A stretch of DNA of 62,000 bases, taken from positions 273,022 to 335,021 of the forward strand of contig NMRA01000062.1 in assembly GCA_002633005.1 (NCBI GenBank), written 5' to 3'. The position numbers were made by a program, and so were the translations under genes. This document shows positions 1 to 10,600 of the stretch, one piece after another. This DNA is from Phoronis australis. Lineage: Eukaryota; Phoronida; Phoronidae. Below the pieces are notes generated by a model. It did no database searches, was not told the origin of the DNA, and saw only the letters and a program-made list of their open reading frames with translations. Positions within the stretch are counted from its first letter, which is position 1, and each line of letters begins with the position of its first letter.

Positions 1-1405
1 AACAACGTCGTTTTACAGCTTGTAAGATTCATAATAAACGTATTTTGAATATTGCAATGCATGTGTTCCAAAATCTAAATAACTTGGGTCCTATATTTTT
101 GTATTAGTGCGCGCCGAATGAAAGTAATCGTGAGTGTTGCTGTGTTGCAAAATCTCTTATCCTGGGCCGATTTGAAAAATTCAAAGTTGTACTCATATTT
201 GTTTTCGCTCCTCTTTTCAAATATTACAGTAAAAACTACGTAAAACTCTCTCCATAAAAAGTACAGTCTGCTAGCTAGATTGTAATCAGCTGATCATATC
301 CGCATGAGCGAAGCCAATTATCCTCGCTCGTGACTCGATGACTAGAGCAGCTTGGCGGCATCCCTTTGATCGTGAGCCGAGCGCGACTCAGCCAAGGTGG
401 ATAAATACGGTCTAGTTCAATTTTCCATACCCCGCCATTTACCTTAACCACTGGGGTTAGAACCAATTTTATTTAGTGGGAATGTTCATAGCATGGTCTA
501 ATTCAAGCAAACTGAAGGGGTCGATCTCTTTAACAACTGAAATTTGTCACTTTAACAACTGAAATTTGTCATTATTTTGGACTTAAGAGAAGGGTCCAGT
601 ATTTCCCGAACAATAAAAACGGACATTACTAACTAACATTACACTCTCAGCGTGACATGATTCTAGAAAAAATAAATCCTAGAGGTAACATGGTCTAAGC
701 AAAAAACAATTAGGACTTGATGACAGTAAAATTGCAACAATTTCACATTAAAATAATTACCAAAATTTCCTTCCTTGGATTTTTCAAGATCTTTTATAAT
801 TGAAAAAATATCTTCTAGGCTGGTAGCCATAATGTACACACCTTCAACACGATAGAGCATTTATTTGGTGCAAATTATCTTAAGGACAAAACTGCGCAAA
901 CAAAATTTCACTTGACCACCATGTTGTCCTTAATTGGGGAACTTCTCCAGTTTGAGCAACTGTCCAAAATTTGGGACACCAAAATTCAAGCCAAAATTGA
1001 ATTTTTCTTGACTGAAGATTGGGACGTAGGTAACTTTGCCATTCATCATAGTTTCTCAAATATCAGACATTTTCCAAGAGAACAAATCATCAAGAATAGA
1101 TAACCAACGCAAAAAAATCTGTCTCACAATTCTAAAATTTGGGACGTCCAATATTCCTTAGTTTAAAATTTGGTACAAGCTCCTGTCTTGAGCGAATAAT
1201 TTTTCCTTATTTGCTCAAGGCAGTAGCTTGTACCAAACTAAACATTTTCACTGCACCAAGTTTTTACCATACTATAGATAACATAAAGGTTAACTACTAA
1301 TATCTTTAGCATTTGGGTCATGCAGTGATGTAGGTCAAAGTTAGATTTATCTAACTAGGTCACTCCTTAGAGCACATTGCAGGGCCACTAATTCAGTTGT
1401 GCAAC
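1..1405. other. Region upstream of the EcKL-like gene
   Basis: I see no convincing coding exon here. A direct 18-bp repeat lies at about 531-570 (tttaacaactgaaatttg, twice). A repeat at about 945-1250 resembles those at about 49565-49830 and 47995-48055. Within it, 1162-1247 is a fold-back: about 38 bp around 'tttggtacaagctcctg' recur inverted. The promoter of the kinase gene should lie here, but no clear TATA box is visible. Confidence 0.4.
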
Positions 1406-1544
1406 ATGGATAAGACCAGCAGTGAAAGCCAGTCTCCTGAGGCTCAGCTCATCACCACAGATCTCCTGCAGGACTTACTGATGGCAGCCAATCAACAAGA
1501 CCTTACAGTCGATGAGTATACAATAGCACCGGGCACCAAGCCAG
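1406..1544 (+). CDS. EcKL/CHK-like kinase, exon 1
   Basis: First coding exon of the kinase gene. The ATG at 1406 (context CAACATGG) opens a frame giving MDKTSSESQSPEAQL, then a predicted helix (TTDLLQDLLMAANQQ) and ...EYTIAPGTKPG. It ends in phase 1 at CCAG|gtcagg. Joined to the next exon it forms PGTKPGENLFNAVFRV, which fits the start of the EcKL kinase fold (PG-x-x-PGEN followed by the first beta strands). The upstream in-frame residues MCN are an alternative start that adds three residues. No signal peptide is visible, so the product is probably cytosolic. A non-coding upstream exon cannot be excluded. Confidence 0.75.
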
Positions 1545-2056
1545 GTCAGGAACGCAAGCACAGTATTTTGAGCTTGAATGGGTAACTTAGTCAGCATAGT
1601 GGCTTAATTAGGATTCCGCAGACAGTTGTAAATCATGGGTGCTGTTCGCACACTATAGGCATTTTGAAATTTACAGGGAAGGTCAGGGCAGCAGTTCTCT
1701 GTAAACCTTACTGCCCCGGGTTGTATTGTGTAACTAAACACACCTTAAAGGCAACGTGCAGGCAAATTCCTCACATGTATATTGGCCTTACCAGCCATTC
1801 TATTCATTTAGCTCACCCCTGTCTCTTGAAAACAATTTAACTATTATATTTTGTGTCAAGACAGAGCAGATACCGTAACTACTACTACTGAACGAACCAA
1901 CTACCATTCCACAGGACATTCTCAGAGTTAAGCAAAAACCCAACTTATGCAAGTTTTATTAATTTATCAGTATTATTATGATTATCACTACTACTACTAT
2001 TATTTGTTATTATTGTCATAACTAATACTATACTTATCATTATTATTATCATATAG
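1545..2056 (+). other. Intron of the EcKL-like gene
   Basis: A GT-AG intron of 512 bp. Its 5' part (about 1562-1745) resembles a diverged copy of the MITE seen at 10776-11047, sharing an 'aaatcatgggtgc' core. Its 3' part, 1955-2053, is an ATT/ATC-rich microsatellite running up to the splice acceptor. Confidence 0.6.
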
Positions 2057-3150
2057 GAGAGAACCTGTTCAATGCAGTGTTCCGCGTTCACGTCACAACC
2101 CACCAGACCGACAGAGGCGAGCCACAGGAACACACACAGTTGATTGTGAAAACCAAGTGTTTGAGCGATGAAAACCGCGACCAATTCACTGCCATGTTCA
2201 ACAAGGAAATAAAGACGTACGAAGAAATACTTCCGGCCATGATGAACATTACGCAAAAGACAGAAACCCCGATGGAGCTGCCAATGCCAAAATACTGTGG
2301 AGCGAGACTAGATAGCCGTCAAGCAATCCTGGCTGTAGAGGATCTGGGAATGAAAGGGTATGAAACGCCCGACGACACAGATGGCCTGGACTTGAACCAC
2401 TGCGAGTTGGTGATGAAGGAACTGGCAAAGTTCCATGCTTTCTCATACGCCCTGGAGAGAACATGCAGAGACATAAAGCAAATGTACCCCTTTGTTTACC
2501 AAGAGACATTCGTCAATGATTACGCGGAGAAAGAGATGTCACAGTTCTTTAGAGCCAGGATTCAAGCCGTAGTGGGACACGTGCGAGAAAGTGTTGTCGA
2601 AGAACATCTGGTGAGACGAGCGGAGAAACTACTCGACATGAACATTTTCCAAGAGTTCCGCAACGCCTATAACGTGGAAGGACCCTTCTCCGTAATTTGT
2701 CACGGTGACTTCTGGGAAAAAAACATGTTGTTCAAATACGATGAAAGGAAATTACCGGTTGAGGTAAAATTCATTGACTTTCAGTTAATTCGTCATTCAG
2801 TGCCAACAACGGACCTGTGCCTCTTCTTAGCATCAGCCACAGCGCCACCATTCCGCAGAGCACATCTCGACGACCTCCTCAAGCTTTATCACCAGTCGTT
2901 TCATAGCTGCCTAAACAAGCTGGCCATCACGTTTCCCGAATACACGCTTGATAAAATCCGTGAACTCTACTACAGACATAACATAATTGGCTTTTTGAAT
3001 GGTATTGTGTTTTTACCCGTAACCAAAGCTGAACGAAGTGATGGTCACACGACTGACAAAGAAGAATTTATTCTGGAGATGGGAAAGAATAGGAGATGTC
3101 AGTACCTGACAGAGACTGTCCTAGAGGCTATAGAACAGGGCATTCTGTAG
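2057..3150 (+). CDS. EcKL/CHK-like kinase, exon 2 (catalytic)
   Basis: Begins after atatag| in phase 1 and runs to a TAG at 3148-3150. With exon 1 it gives about 410 residues, normal for EcKL (DUF1679/CHK-like) proteins, relatives of choline kinase and aminoglycoside phosphotransferases. Visible motifs are the beta-3 lysine in QLIVKTK (about residue 78), the catalytic loop CHGDFWEKNMLF (Asp about 264, Asn about 269) and the metal-binding KFIDFQ (Asp about 287). DLCLFLASATAPPFRR follows, typical of the family. All key residues are present, so an active ATP-dependent kinase for a small hydroxylated substrate is likely. In insects some members phosphorylate ecdysteroids; here the substrate is unknown. 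The gene converges on the large minus-strand gene. Confidence 0.88.
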
Positions 3151-4569
3151 CTGGAATGTGCATTATGATGGAGGCAACAGAATGGGCACTGTGTAGTTAG
3201 AATGTGCCCATCCTGGGGACTACATGTGCTGGAACGTCAACATGCCTAGACGCTATATCAGGGCTTGGAATGACCAATGACAAAAAACGCGGAAACTTTT
3301 ACGGCCCAAATCACGCCCAATAACCAGCCTTTGAAATGGTCAATGTTAACCTTTCCGCGACAAAAATCGGGATGACTAAAAAAAAAAAATGTTACCACCA
3401 TCAGTAGCATGCGTCTGCGTCGTTTTCGCTCGCCCGTCCACTCCCAACCCACACAAATTTGGCTGCAGAGCGGTAGTATTTGTCGCCGCGCTTAACAATA
3501 ACATGGGCCGCCATTGAAAATCACACCACGCTTTACCCAGATGCCCCGGCATAGAGCAACTTCCGCTTTCCGAGGTGAACGTCGTCTGCAATGCCGCGGT
3601 AAGAAAGGAATTTGCCGCGGAAATTTCATATCAAATCCGATTTTTTTACGCGGAAATATTATAAAAAAAGCGGAAAGCACATTTCAAAAAAGCGGAAATC
3701 CGCGTTTCCGCGGAAAATTCCAAGCCCTGCTATATGATTTGAGCAGCAAAGAACAAATCAGGGAATTGTGCAGCTCAAAAGTGGACTACTGAGGACCAGA
3801 ATAAGAACTTCCTATTTTACAAAGAGGGTCATAAGTAAAAAATTTGTCAACAGTTAAGTAGGCCTACAACTTCATAGACAATTACCAATAAATCAGCACG
3901 TAGTAGTTGGAGTGTGAGGTGAGCCCAGTGTCATCATACAATTCTTGACCGCAAAATGCAAATAAAAGTAACACCATGGCATTCCAATCTCCGTTCATAA
4001 TCAACTCTTCCAATTTTTTATCGCACACTATACCAGCGTGCTATAACAAAGCATTCATGTTGATGAACGCTCTTAAATTATTGGCACTAAAACTTTCACA
4101 TCTAACCAAAAGGTCACGTTCGGTTAAAAATGAATCCAACATAATATCCGCTTTCTGAACCAAGCTCAATAAGGTAGGTCAATTCCATTTTCCAGTTTGT
4201 TCAAGCAACTGGCACACTAAGTTGTTAGTCTGAGTGCCTAGTCACAAGCATGGGTCATCGGCAGCCAGATTTTCCAAGAACTGACCTTAAATAACTTTTG
4301 GTAAACATAATTTTGACCACTGAAGTGCTATAGTGGTTTATCTGCTGCTCCTTGTCAAAGTCTTAGCTAAACACAGATAAATGTTTCCAAATCAAAAAGA
4401 TGCACTTTAAAGAGGCATGCACAACACAACACAAACGATAACACTATGTCTGGTTGTTATCCCTATTACTTCCTGAAATCGGAGATTTGCAAGGTTTGGG
4501 TGGGACATGGGTATTTATGAACGATAAAAGCAAAATGAAACACTTGAAGGCAATAGAAGAGTGTGATAC
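3151..4569. other. Convergent intergenic region
   Basis: This stretch separates the 3' ends of the EcKL-like gene and the large minus-strand gene. It contains the transposon at 3259-3729. A possible short terminal exon of the minus-strand gene ends at 4466 (see 4570-4680). I saw no canonical AATAAA on either strand at the expected places, so neither polyadenylation site is assigned. Confidence 0.4.
3259..3729. mobile_element. Non-autonomous DNA transposon, family 1 copy a (471 bp)
   Basis: Bounded by perfect 13-bp inverted ends CAGGGCTTGGAAT...ATTCCAAGCCCTG and flanked by a 6-bp target duplication, ctatat at 3253-3258 and 3730-3735. The interior has no transposase. The CAGGG ends fit the hAT superfamily, some branches of which make 5-6-bp duplications; this assignment is inference. 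Confidence 0.85.
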
Positions 4570-4680
4570 TCACTCATTGTCCACGTGCGTACCCAGCCTA
4601 GCTGGCATTGACATCACTTGGTACCGTTTATCTCCATCAGAGGTCCTTCCAGGTGGTGTACTGGTCCCCGTGTTGGGTGG
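4570..4680 (-). CDS. Large gene exon 57: likely C-terminus
   Basis: Enters in phase 0 after gatttctag|CCA. It encodes PPNTGTSTPPGRTSDGDKRY, then QVMSMPARLGTHVDNE, and reads into TGA at 4570-4572. The stop overlaps a perfect donor (GA|gtgagt at 4574). If spliced there, an acceptor at 4473 (ccgatttcag|GAAGTAA) would give DNEK and a TAA at 4466-4468, so both routes end the protein within one residue of each other. No polyadenylation signal was identified. Confidence 0.65.
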   Translation of the reverse strand, partial: PPNTGTSTPPGRTSDGDKRYQVMSMPARLGTHVDNE

Positions 4681-7600
4681 CTAGAAATCATTACATTCTT
4701 TAAATATTAATGACAAATAAAACAGTGTTGCTGAAAGGCTTTAATTACCCAAGAACCCTTGATCTAAATTTCACAGTCTCACTGTAACAGACACGACACG
4801 TATCCTTATAATACAAGGGTGTCTTTGACAAACAAATGGCGAGTTTCAGCAATTTTTATGGCCACCGCAGCGGTCAGCTGTGCTGTCTACTTCATGTGAA
4901 CAACACCTAAGCTTACAGCTCAAGTCAAGGCGAGAGCAACTGAATGAGTATAGTTACCGCTAGTTGATACGAGCCGACACCTCAGCTCGTAGCAGTGGTG
5001 GCACTGTAACGATGCAGGGAGCTTTTGAAAAATTGTGAAAATGACAAGTTTGACAATTATTTATGTTCAAATTTGAGAAAATTTTACCATACCTATAATT
5101 CAGAAAACATTCCTAGACTCTGACAAGCAAAATTTGCGTTGTTGATCCTCCCTAGGTACTCATCCCACCCTGTACCCACCTTGACGGTGACACTCTGCAG
5201 CGTGCGCACCCCCGCATCCGCAGGCACCGCCTGTGCTGCATCCATGTACTGTATAGGAGGCAGACGTCCAGACTTGGCCAAGTGACCCTCGCTCTGCTCC
5301 AGCTGATGCTGCTTCTGCTGTAGTTTACGACGCACCTCTGCGTTGTGAGCGAACGTCTGCTGCCACTGTTCAGCTGAAGGAGAGGTGACAGAGCATGAAA
5401 TGAACACCTACTGACACTGTTCAGCTGAAGGAGAGATGACAGAGCATGAAATGAACACCTACTGACACTGTTCTGCTGAAGGAGAGATGACAGAGCATGA
5501 AATGAACACCTGCTGCCACTGTTCAGCTGAAGGAGAGATGACAGAGCATGAAATGAACACCTGCTGACACTGTTCAGCTGATGGATAGATGACATGTCAG
5601 TAATTCTAAGGCAGAACTCACACGTACTGTTAGACTGGAGTATCAAAACACAACTGAGCAAAAAGACTAACAATGTTATTCCAGAAACACTAAGTATTAC
5701 AACATATGAATCTATCTTACAAACACCTAGAACCATCATCACGACAAACTTCTGCAGGTGGGTTTTTGCTTGAGGCCAATATATTTTTCTTCTACTTAGC
5801 AAACAAGGACTTTCATTTTCTCAAAATTTTCAACAATAATGAATATTTTCATAAAAATTCTGTTCCCATCAGTTACTACTGTATAGCTGTTATGAAACAA
5901 CACTTTGAAAAGTCTATGCGAGCAACTTTTGTAATAAAAATTGCATGGCCACTTTGGTAATGGTTTTTGCATGAAGCAACTTAGGAATTGTTATAGAGTA
6001 AATTTCATTGAAGACAGTCACAAAAATTTGGGATTTCTTCCAGCATCCCTCAGCAACAATAAGCCTAGTATACCAAGGGTCAGACGGTAATTAGCTAAAG
6101 CCAATGAGGGGTCTGCATATGGACACACCCACACAGTCACCCACCGCACACAACACCACTCAATGAGTTGAAACAACTCCAAATACATTGCACTTCACTG
6201 AATACATATCATATTTGTGTCTTTCCCTGTTCAGCACTGGACATCATTCGTAACAAATATGGGTTTGAATTAAGTTAGTTGTCGAGCAAAAGGCCGAGAC
6301 AGTTTCCAGTTTTGATTGAAGTACTAGGAGATAAGAAGCAATCTTATGTAATTCTTCTAGAAAATGCAAATGACTACATTATAAGTAGGCCTACAATTAG
6401 TATTAGGTGCAACATTCAAAAGAGAAATGTGCTTGTAAGATATTGAAGCAAAACCTCACAAGTGTCTAGGTCTTGGGAATCTCCAATGAAGCACGGAATA
6501 GGTGTGATGAGGAATAACTTCCACCACCTGGAAATGTATGTTATGTGAAATTTGCCCCTCCCCTTTGCCTGTCTGTTGACAGTTGCAATGTGCTGGATTA
6601 ACTTACTGGTCCTTGAAATTGCTCAGTTTTAGCGGTCTTGCAGTTTGTTCATATTACATGAACAATGAAGTATTTATCATATGTTTTAGTGGGCGGAGTC
6701 ACTCCAATTTCAATGAAAACTAATAAAATCTTACAGTAAAGGTCAATGACCAAAGTATGACACAAAGTGATAAGCTACAAAGTTATTCACGAGTGCTTTG
6801 GCTACTCAGGTTGTGTTCACTGGTATGAGTGTCTTGGTTGACGTAACACACCATATCACTTCAACTACCACCAACAACCAATAACAGCACACCCAGTGTG
6901 AACTCTGAACCTAAAGTGACCAATCATAAGGCTACAAGCACACCACCATCACTGCACTATTTGTTAATTTGCATATCTACCATCTGGGGAAGCGGCGGTA
7001 CCACTTTTGCTGTTGAATACCGGGGTGCCACATAGTGATAGGTCAGCGGGCGTGGCTGACCTCGCGTCAGGTGTGGTCTGACGAGTAAGTGACACTGACT
7101 CAACATCTGATAAAAAGGTTATACAAAATAACGGTTACTACATTATTTGTGATACAGATAGAAGTTTATCACATCAAATACAAAATAGTTTAACATTTCA
7201 TTCTTGAAAAATACTGACTAAAAAAACTGAACTATTTACGTAATGTTACAAAAATATTGTAGTAAAAAAGCAGTTAGTTTCTCTAATATTATCGAAACTT
7301 GTCAGTGCATTTTCAAATCTATAAAAATTTTTTTTCAACCTCTTCATTTTCACATTTCGTGCCTGGATTCACTCAATGCATGTATTAAAACACTAAACTC
7401 ACTTTAATGATTCACTATTTGTTGTAAACTAAATTAGCCATACCCTCATTTATTGGTTGCCGCGGTGATACAATGTTATTGACACCTGGATAGATAACTG
7501 GCAGAGCTGTACTGTTGCTTTCTCTGACAAAATCGTTAGTTCCTAGAAATTAGCAGGAATGAGAGATTGACAAATGTTGAGTTTATCGTGGCACAATAAT

Positions 7601-10600
7601 GCATTGAGTTCTTGACTACCATGCCAAAATACAGTTTTATGCTTGCTTCTTGAGTAATATTACATCAATGTCACAGGAACTTTCTTGGTCAGTGCCAGAC
7701 TAAAGATTTTTAGGATGTGAATGGGTTACGCAAGATTTGAATAGGGGCTTTAAATTCATCAATTTTAAATATTGTGACAATTGGACGTAAAATCAAGGCA
7801 GTGACGATAATTTTTCAAGACATGTACACTGTCTACAAACTTTCAAATGAAAAACACTCCCAATTCAGAAGCAAACCAACAAATGTCTCGTTAAGTCTTC
7901 AGACCGAATCCCAACACAAGACAAATAGCAAAGTACTTCAAACTGCAATAATTCAACTTAGCGGCCACGCATCTTCCTGCAGAAAAAAATCATTGACCTC
8001 CATTTTGTCCGACTTTACCATGGTTAACTCACCAAATAAAAAAAAACAGAAACAACGAATGCTTCCAGCCCAAAACACGAATCAACACACAATGAATTCA
8101 AAGCTTGCGCCGCATGGGGCTTCAAGATTATGGGTAACCCTAGAGAAATGTTGGAATGCGACTAGCTTCAAAACTTCACATCTCAGAAATGGTCGAGATT
8201 TAACTGAACCCTTCACATAGCAAGATTTAGGCAACATTCTCCAAACCACAGCCCCACTTCTTCACAAGGTGCGTTATTTTCATAAAAAAGTTAAAATCTG
8301 CACGAAACCAAAACAAAATTAGGAAAACCGACTGTAACAGCATGCTAGACATTTCATGGCAAATTGAAAATTTATTTCAAAATACATTATGATTACCTAA
8401 CTGATGCCATTATTTTGTTACATTTTACAATACATAACAAGTGATTGGACCAATGACAAAATGGCGTACAAAGCCAAACCATAAATTCCACATGCTTTCT
8501 ACTCCCAGAAAAGAGTTTTAATGAGCTAAATATTATGCACAGAGTTACCCATAACCAGCTATCAATAGCCAACTTGCTCCAATACATTCACACAGATCCA
8601 CCACTCACAGACAAGGGTATACACCATGTAGTTTAGCACAACGCCAATAACATGAACAGTGAACTCCAGCACACAAAGCAAACCCTGCAACTCACACCCA
8701 GCAATACCTGACTGAGGTATAACAGGAGACATAGTGTCAAGTGTGTCGGTCCGTGCTGCTGGAAGTTGATCAGATTGCACAAGAGTCAGAATGAACAACT
8801 CATGTGAAAAGAATTAAAAACTATGAGTAGGGAGGAGATAACTCATAATCTTCTTCTTGGTAATTTTGTATTTACCTGAATTCTAAAATTAATGCCCTTT
8901 TTATTGCAATCACGAAATCATTCAATTTTTGGGTTTTATTGAAATTTATAAATTTATCTTCGACACTTGAACGGACAAAAATCAGGTGTCACAAGTTCGT
9001 TTCCAGAGATGAAAAGAAGACCAGAGGCTGGCGTAAATTCAAGTATAAATGTAAATAAAGGTTTCTCTCTTCTTACCTCCCTCGCTGCCCCCCCCCCACC
9101 TCCCATTAAATCTGACTAAACACAAACAGTTCTGCCTTAAAACAGTTTCATCAGGATCGTGAATAACAATAAACACTGGCAAATTCATTTTTCCATCCAA
9201 AACTGATAAATACTGCAGAAAATTTTCTACATTTGCCCTTCCTGATGTCTTCCTAAGAGCATACTAGGAGGCGCTGTGCACAGGATGTTGTTATATGCTG
9301 CGCTGAGTTTATATCCGATAACAGGGTCGATCCACATCAGGAAGAGAGGTCACCCATCAACCGTGATGAGGCCGGATATAAACACAGCGCAAAATATAAA
9401 AACATCCTGTGTACAGCGCCTCCTAGTATGCACTGAGAAAGACATCAGGAAGTGCAGATGTCGAAAATTTCTGCAGGCATTTACCACTTTTTAGATGGAA
9501 AAAATTAATTTCCCTGTAACAAACAGTTCTGTCTATAATTGCAACTAGAGAACAACACTAGATTGAAAACTAGGCAAGAAGCGAACTATCTATAAGGTAA
9601 AAACTTCACTTGTTTTACACAAAATTGACAAAAATCAAACTCATGAAATCATTACTGAAATCTATTGACTTAATATTTACACCAACCTCGAGCCTGTTTA
9701 CAATGGCACAATTTTTACATGGTACACTCACATTGGTCAAAGTCAAGATGGCCAGAAAAATAACTAACTAAAACGTACCAGTGTAACAAGGCTAGAGGTT
9801 ACAAAGTAACGCGTTTAAGTTGGGTCTGCACGCCACCCATTGGCCACATCACGTGACCTAATGAACACAAGTCTGAAAAGATTTCTGCCCCCGACCGGGA
9901 CTCAAACACAGGACCTTGTGCTAACCGTGCAGACATTCTAGCCACTGAGCCATAGGGCGTGCAAACCAGACCTAAAAATGTTTGTGAGCTATTTCCACAC
10001 CGGTTCAAGATTTGCACGTTTATAAAGGCTAGACCTTGGTGTAAACAGACCATCAACATAGCTAATATTTTACTAAGTTATATAACGCCAAGACTAAAAC
10101 TTTTTTAATCTTTAATTTGTTGGAAACTTTTACTAAATAAATTTTCACTTGTCAGTTATCATGAGTGCTAAACAAGTGAACAATTACCATTGATAATGAC
10201 TAAGCCAAACAAAGAAACTACTCTAGAATTAACTTTCGCAGTGTCTTCAGCTATTCAGATGCCCAGTGACAGCTATCTAGGTGGTTGGATAAATACTACG
10301 CTACTAAAAGCTGATTTAACGCAAGCAAACGCCGCCTTCAAATCTCAATTTAATATGCAGTGGCAATTTTTATTAATATTTGTAAAATGCCAAACATGAA
10401 TAATAACCGAGAACATGGTGATGAATGATTTTGTCTTGTTTTAGCAAAATTGGTTAAACACACAAAGGAGTTTTCTATGTACAAAATGGCTGTAATACAT
10501 CATGTCGCGCCTGTCCTATATCTACAGCTACGTAAGCCTAGCTCACACACACACACAGATGTATAACCTGAAACTGCGCTTATATTAGGCAGTCTAAATA

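Noticed and set aside
2249-2509. Minus-strand ORFs opposite the kinase exon
   Set aside because: Shadows of the EcKL coding sequence.
5152-5802. 216-codon minus-strand ORF with repeated RCSFHALSSLLQ
   Set aside because: Wrong frame of exon 56 extended through the 51-bp minisatellite.
7774-8220. 148-codon + strand ORF in the large intron
   Set aside because: Low-complexity Lys/Ser/Asn/Gln-rich, no motif, no splice or promoter context; probably chance.
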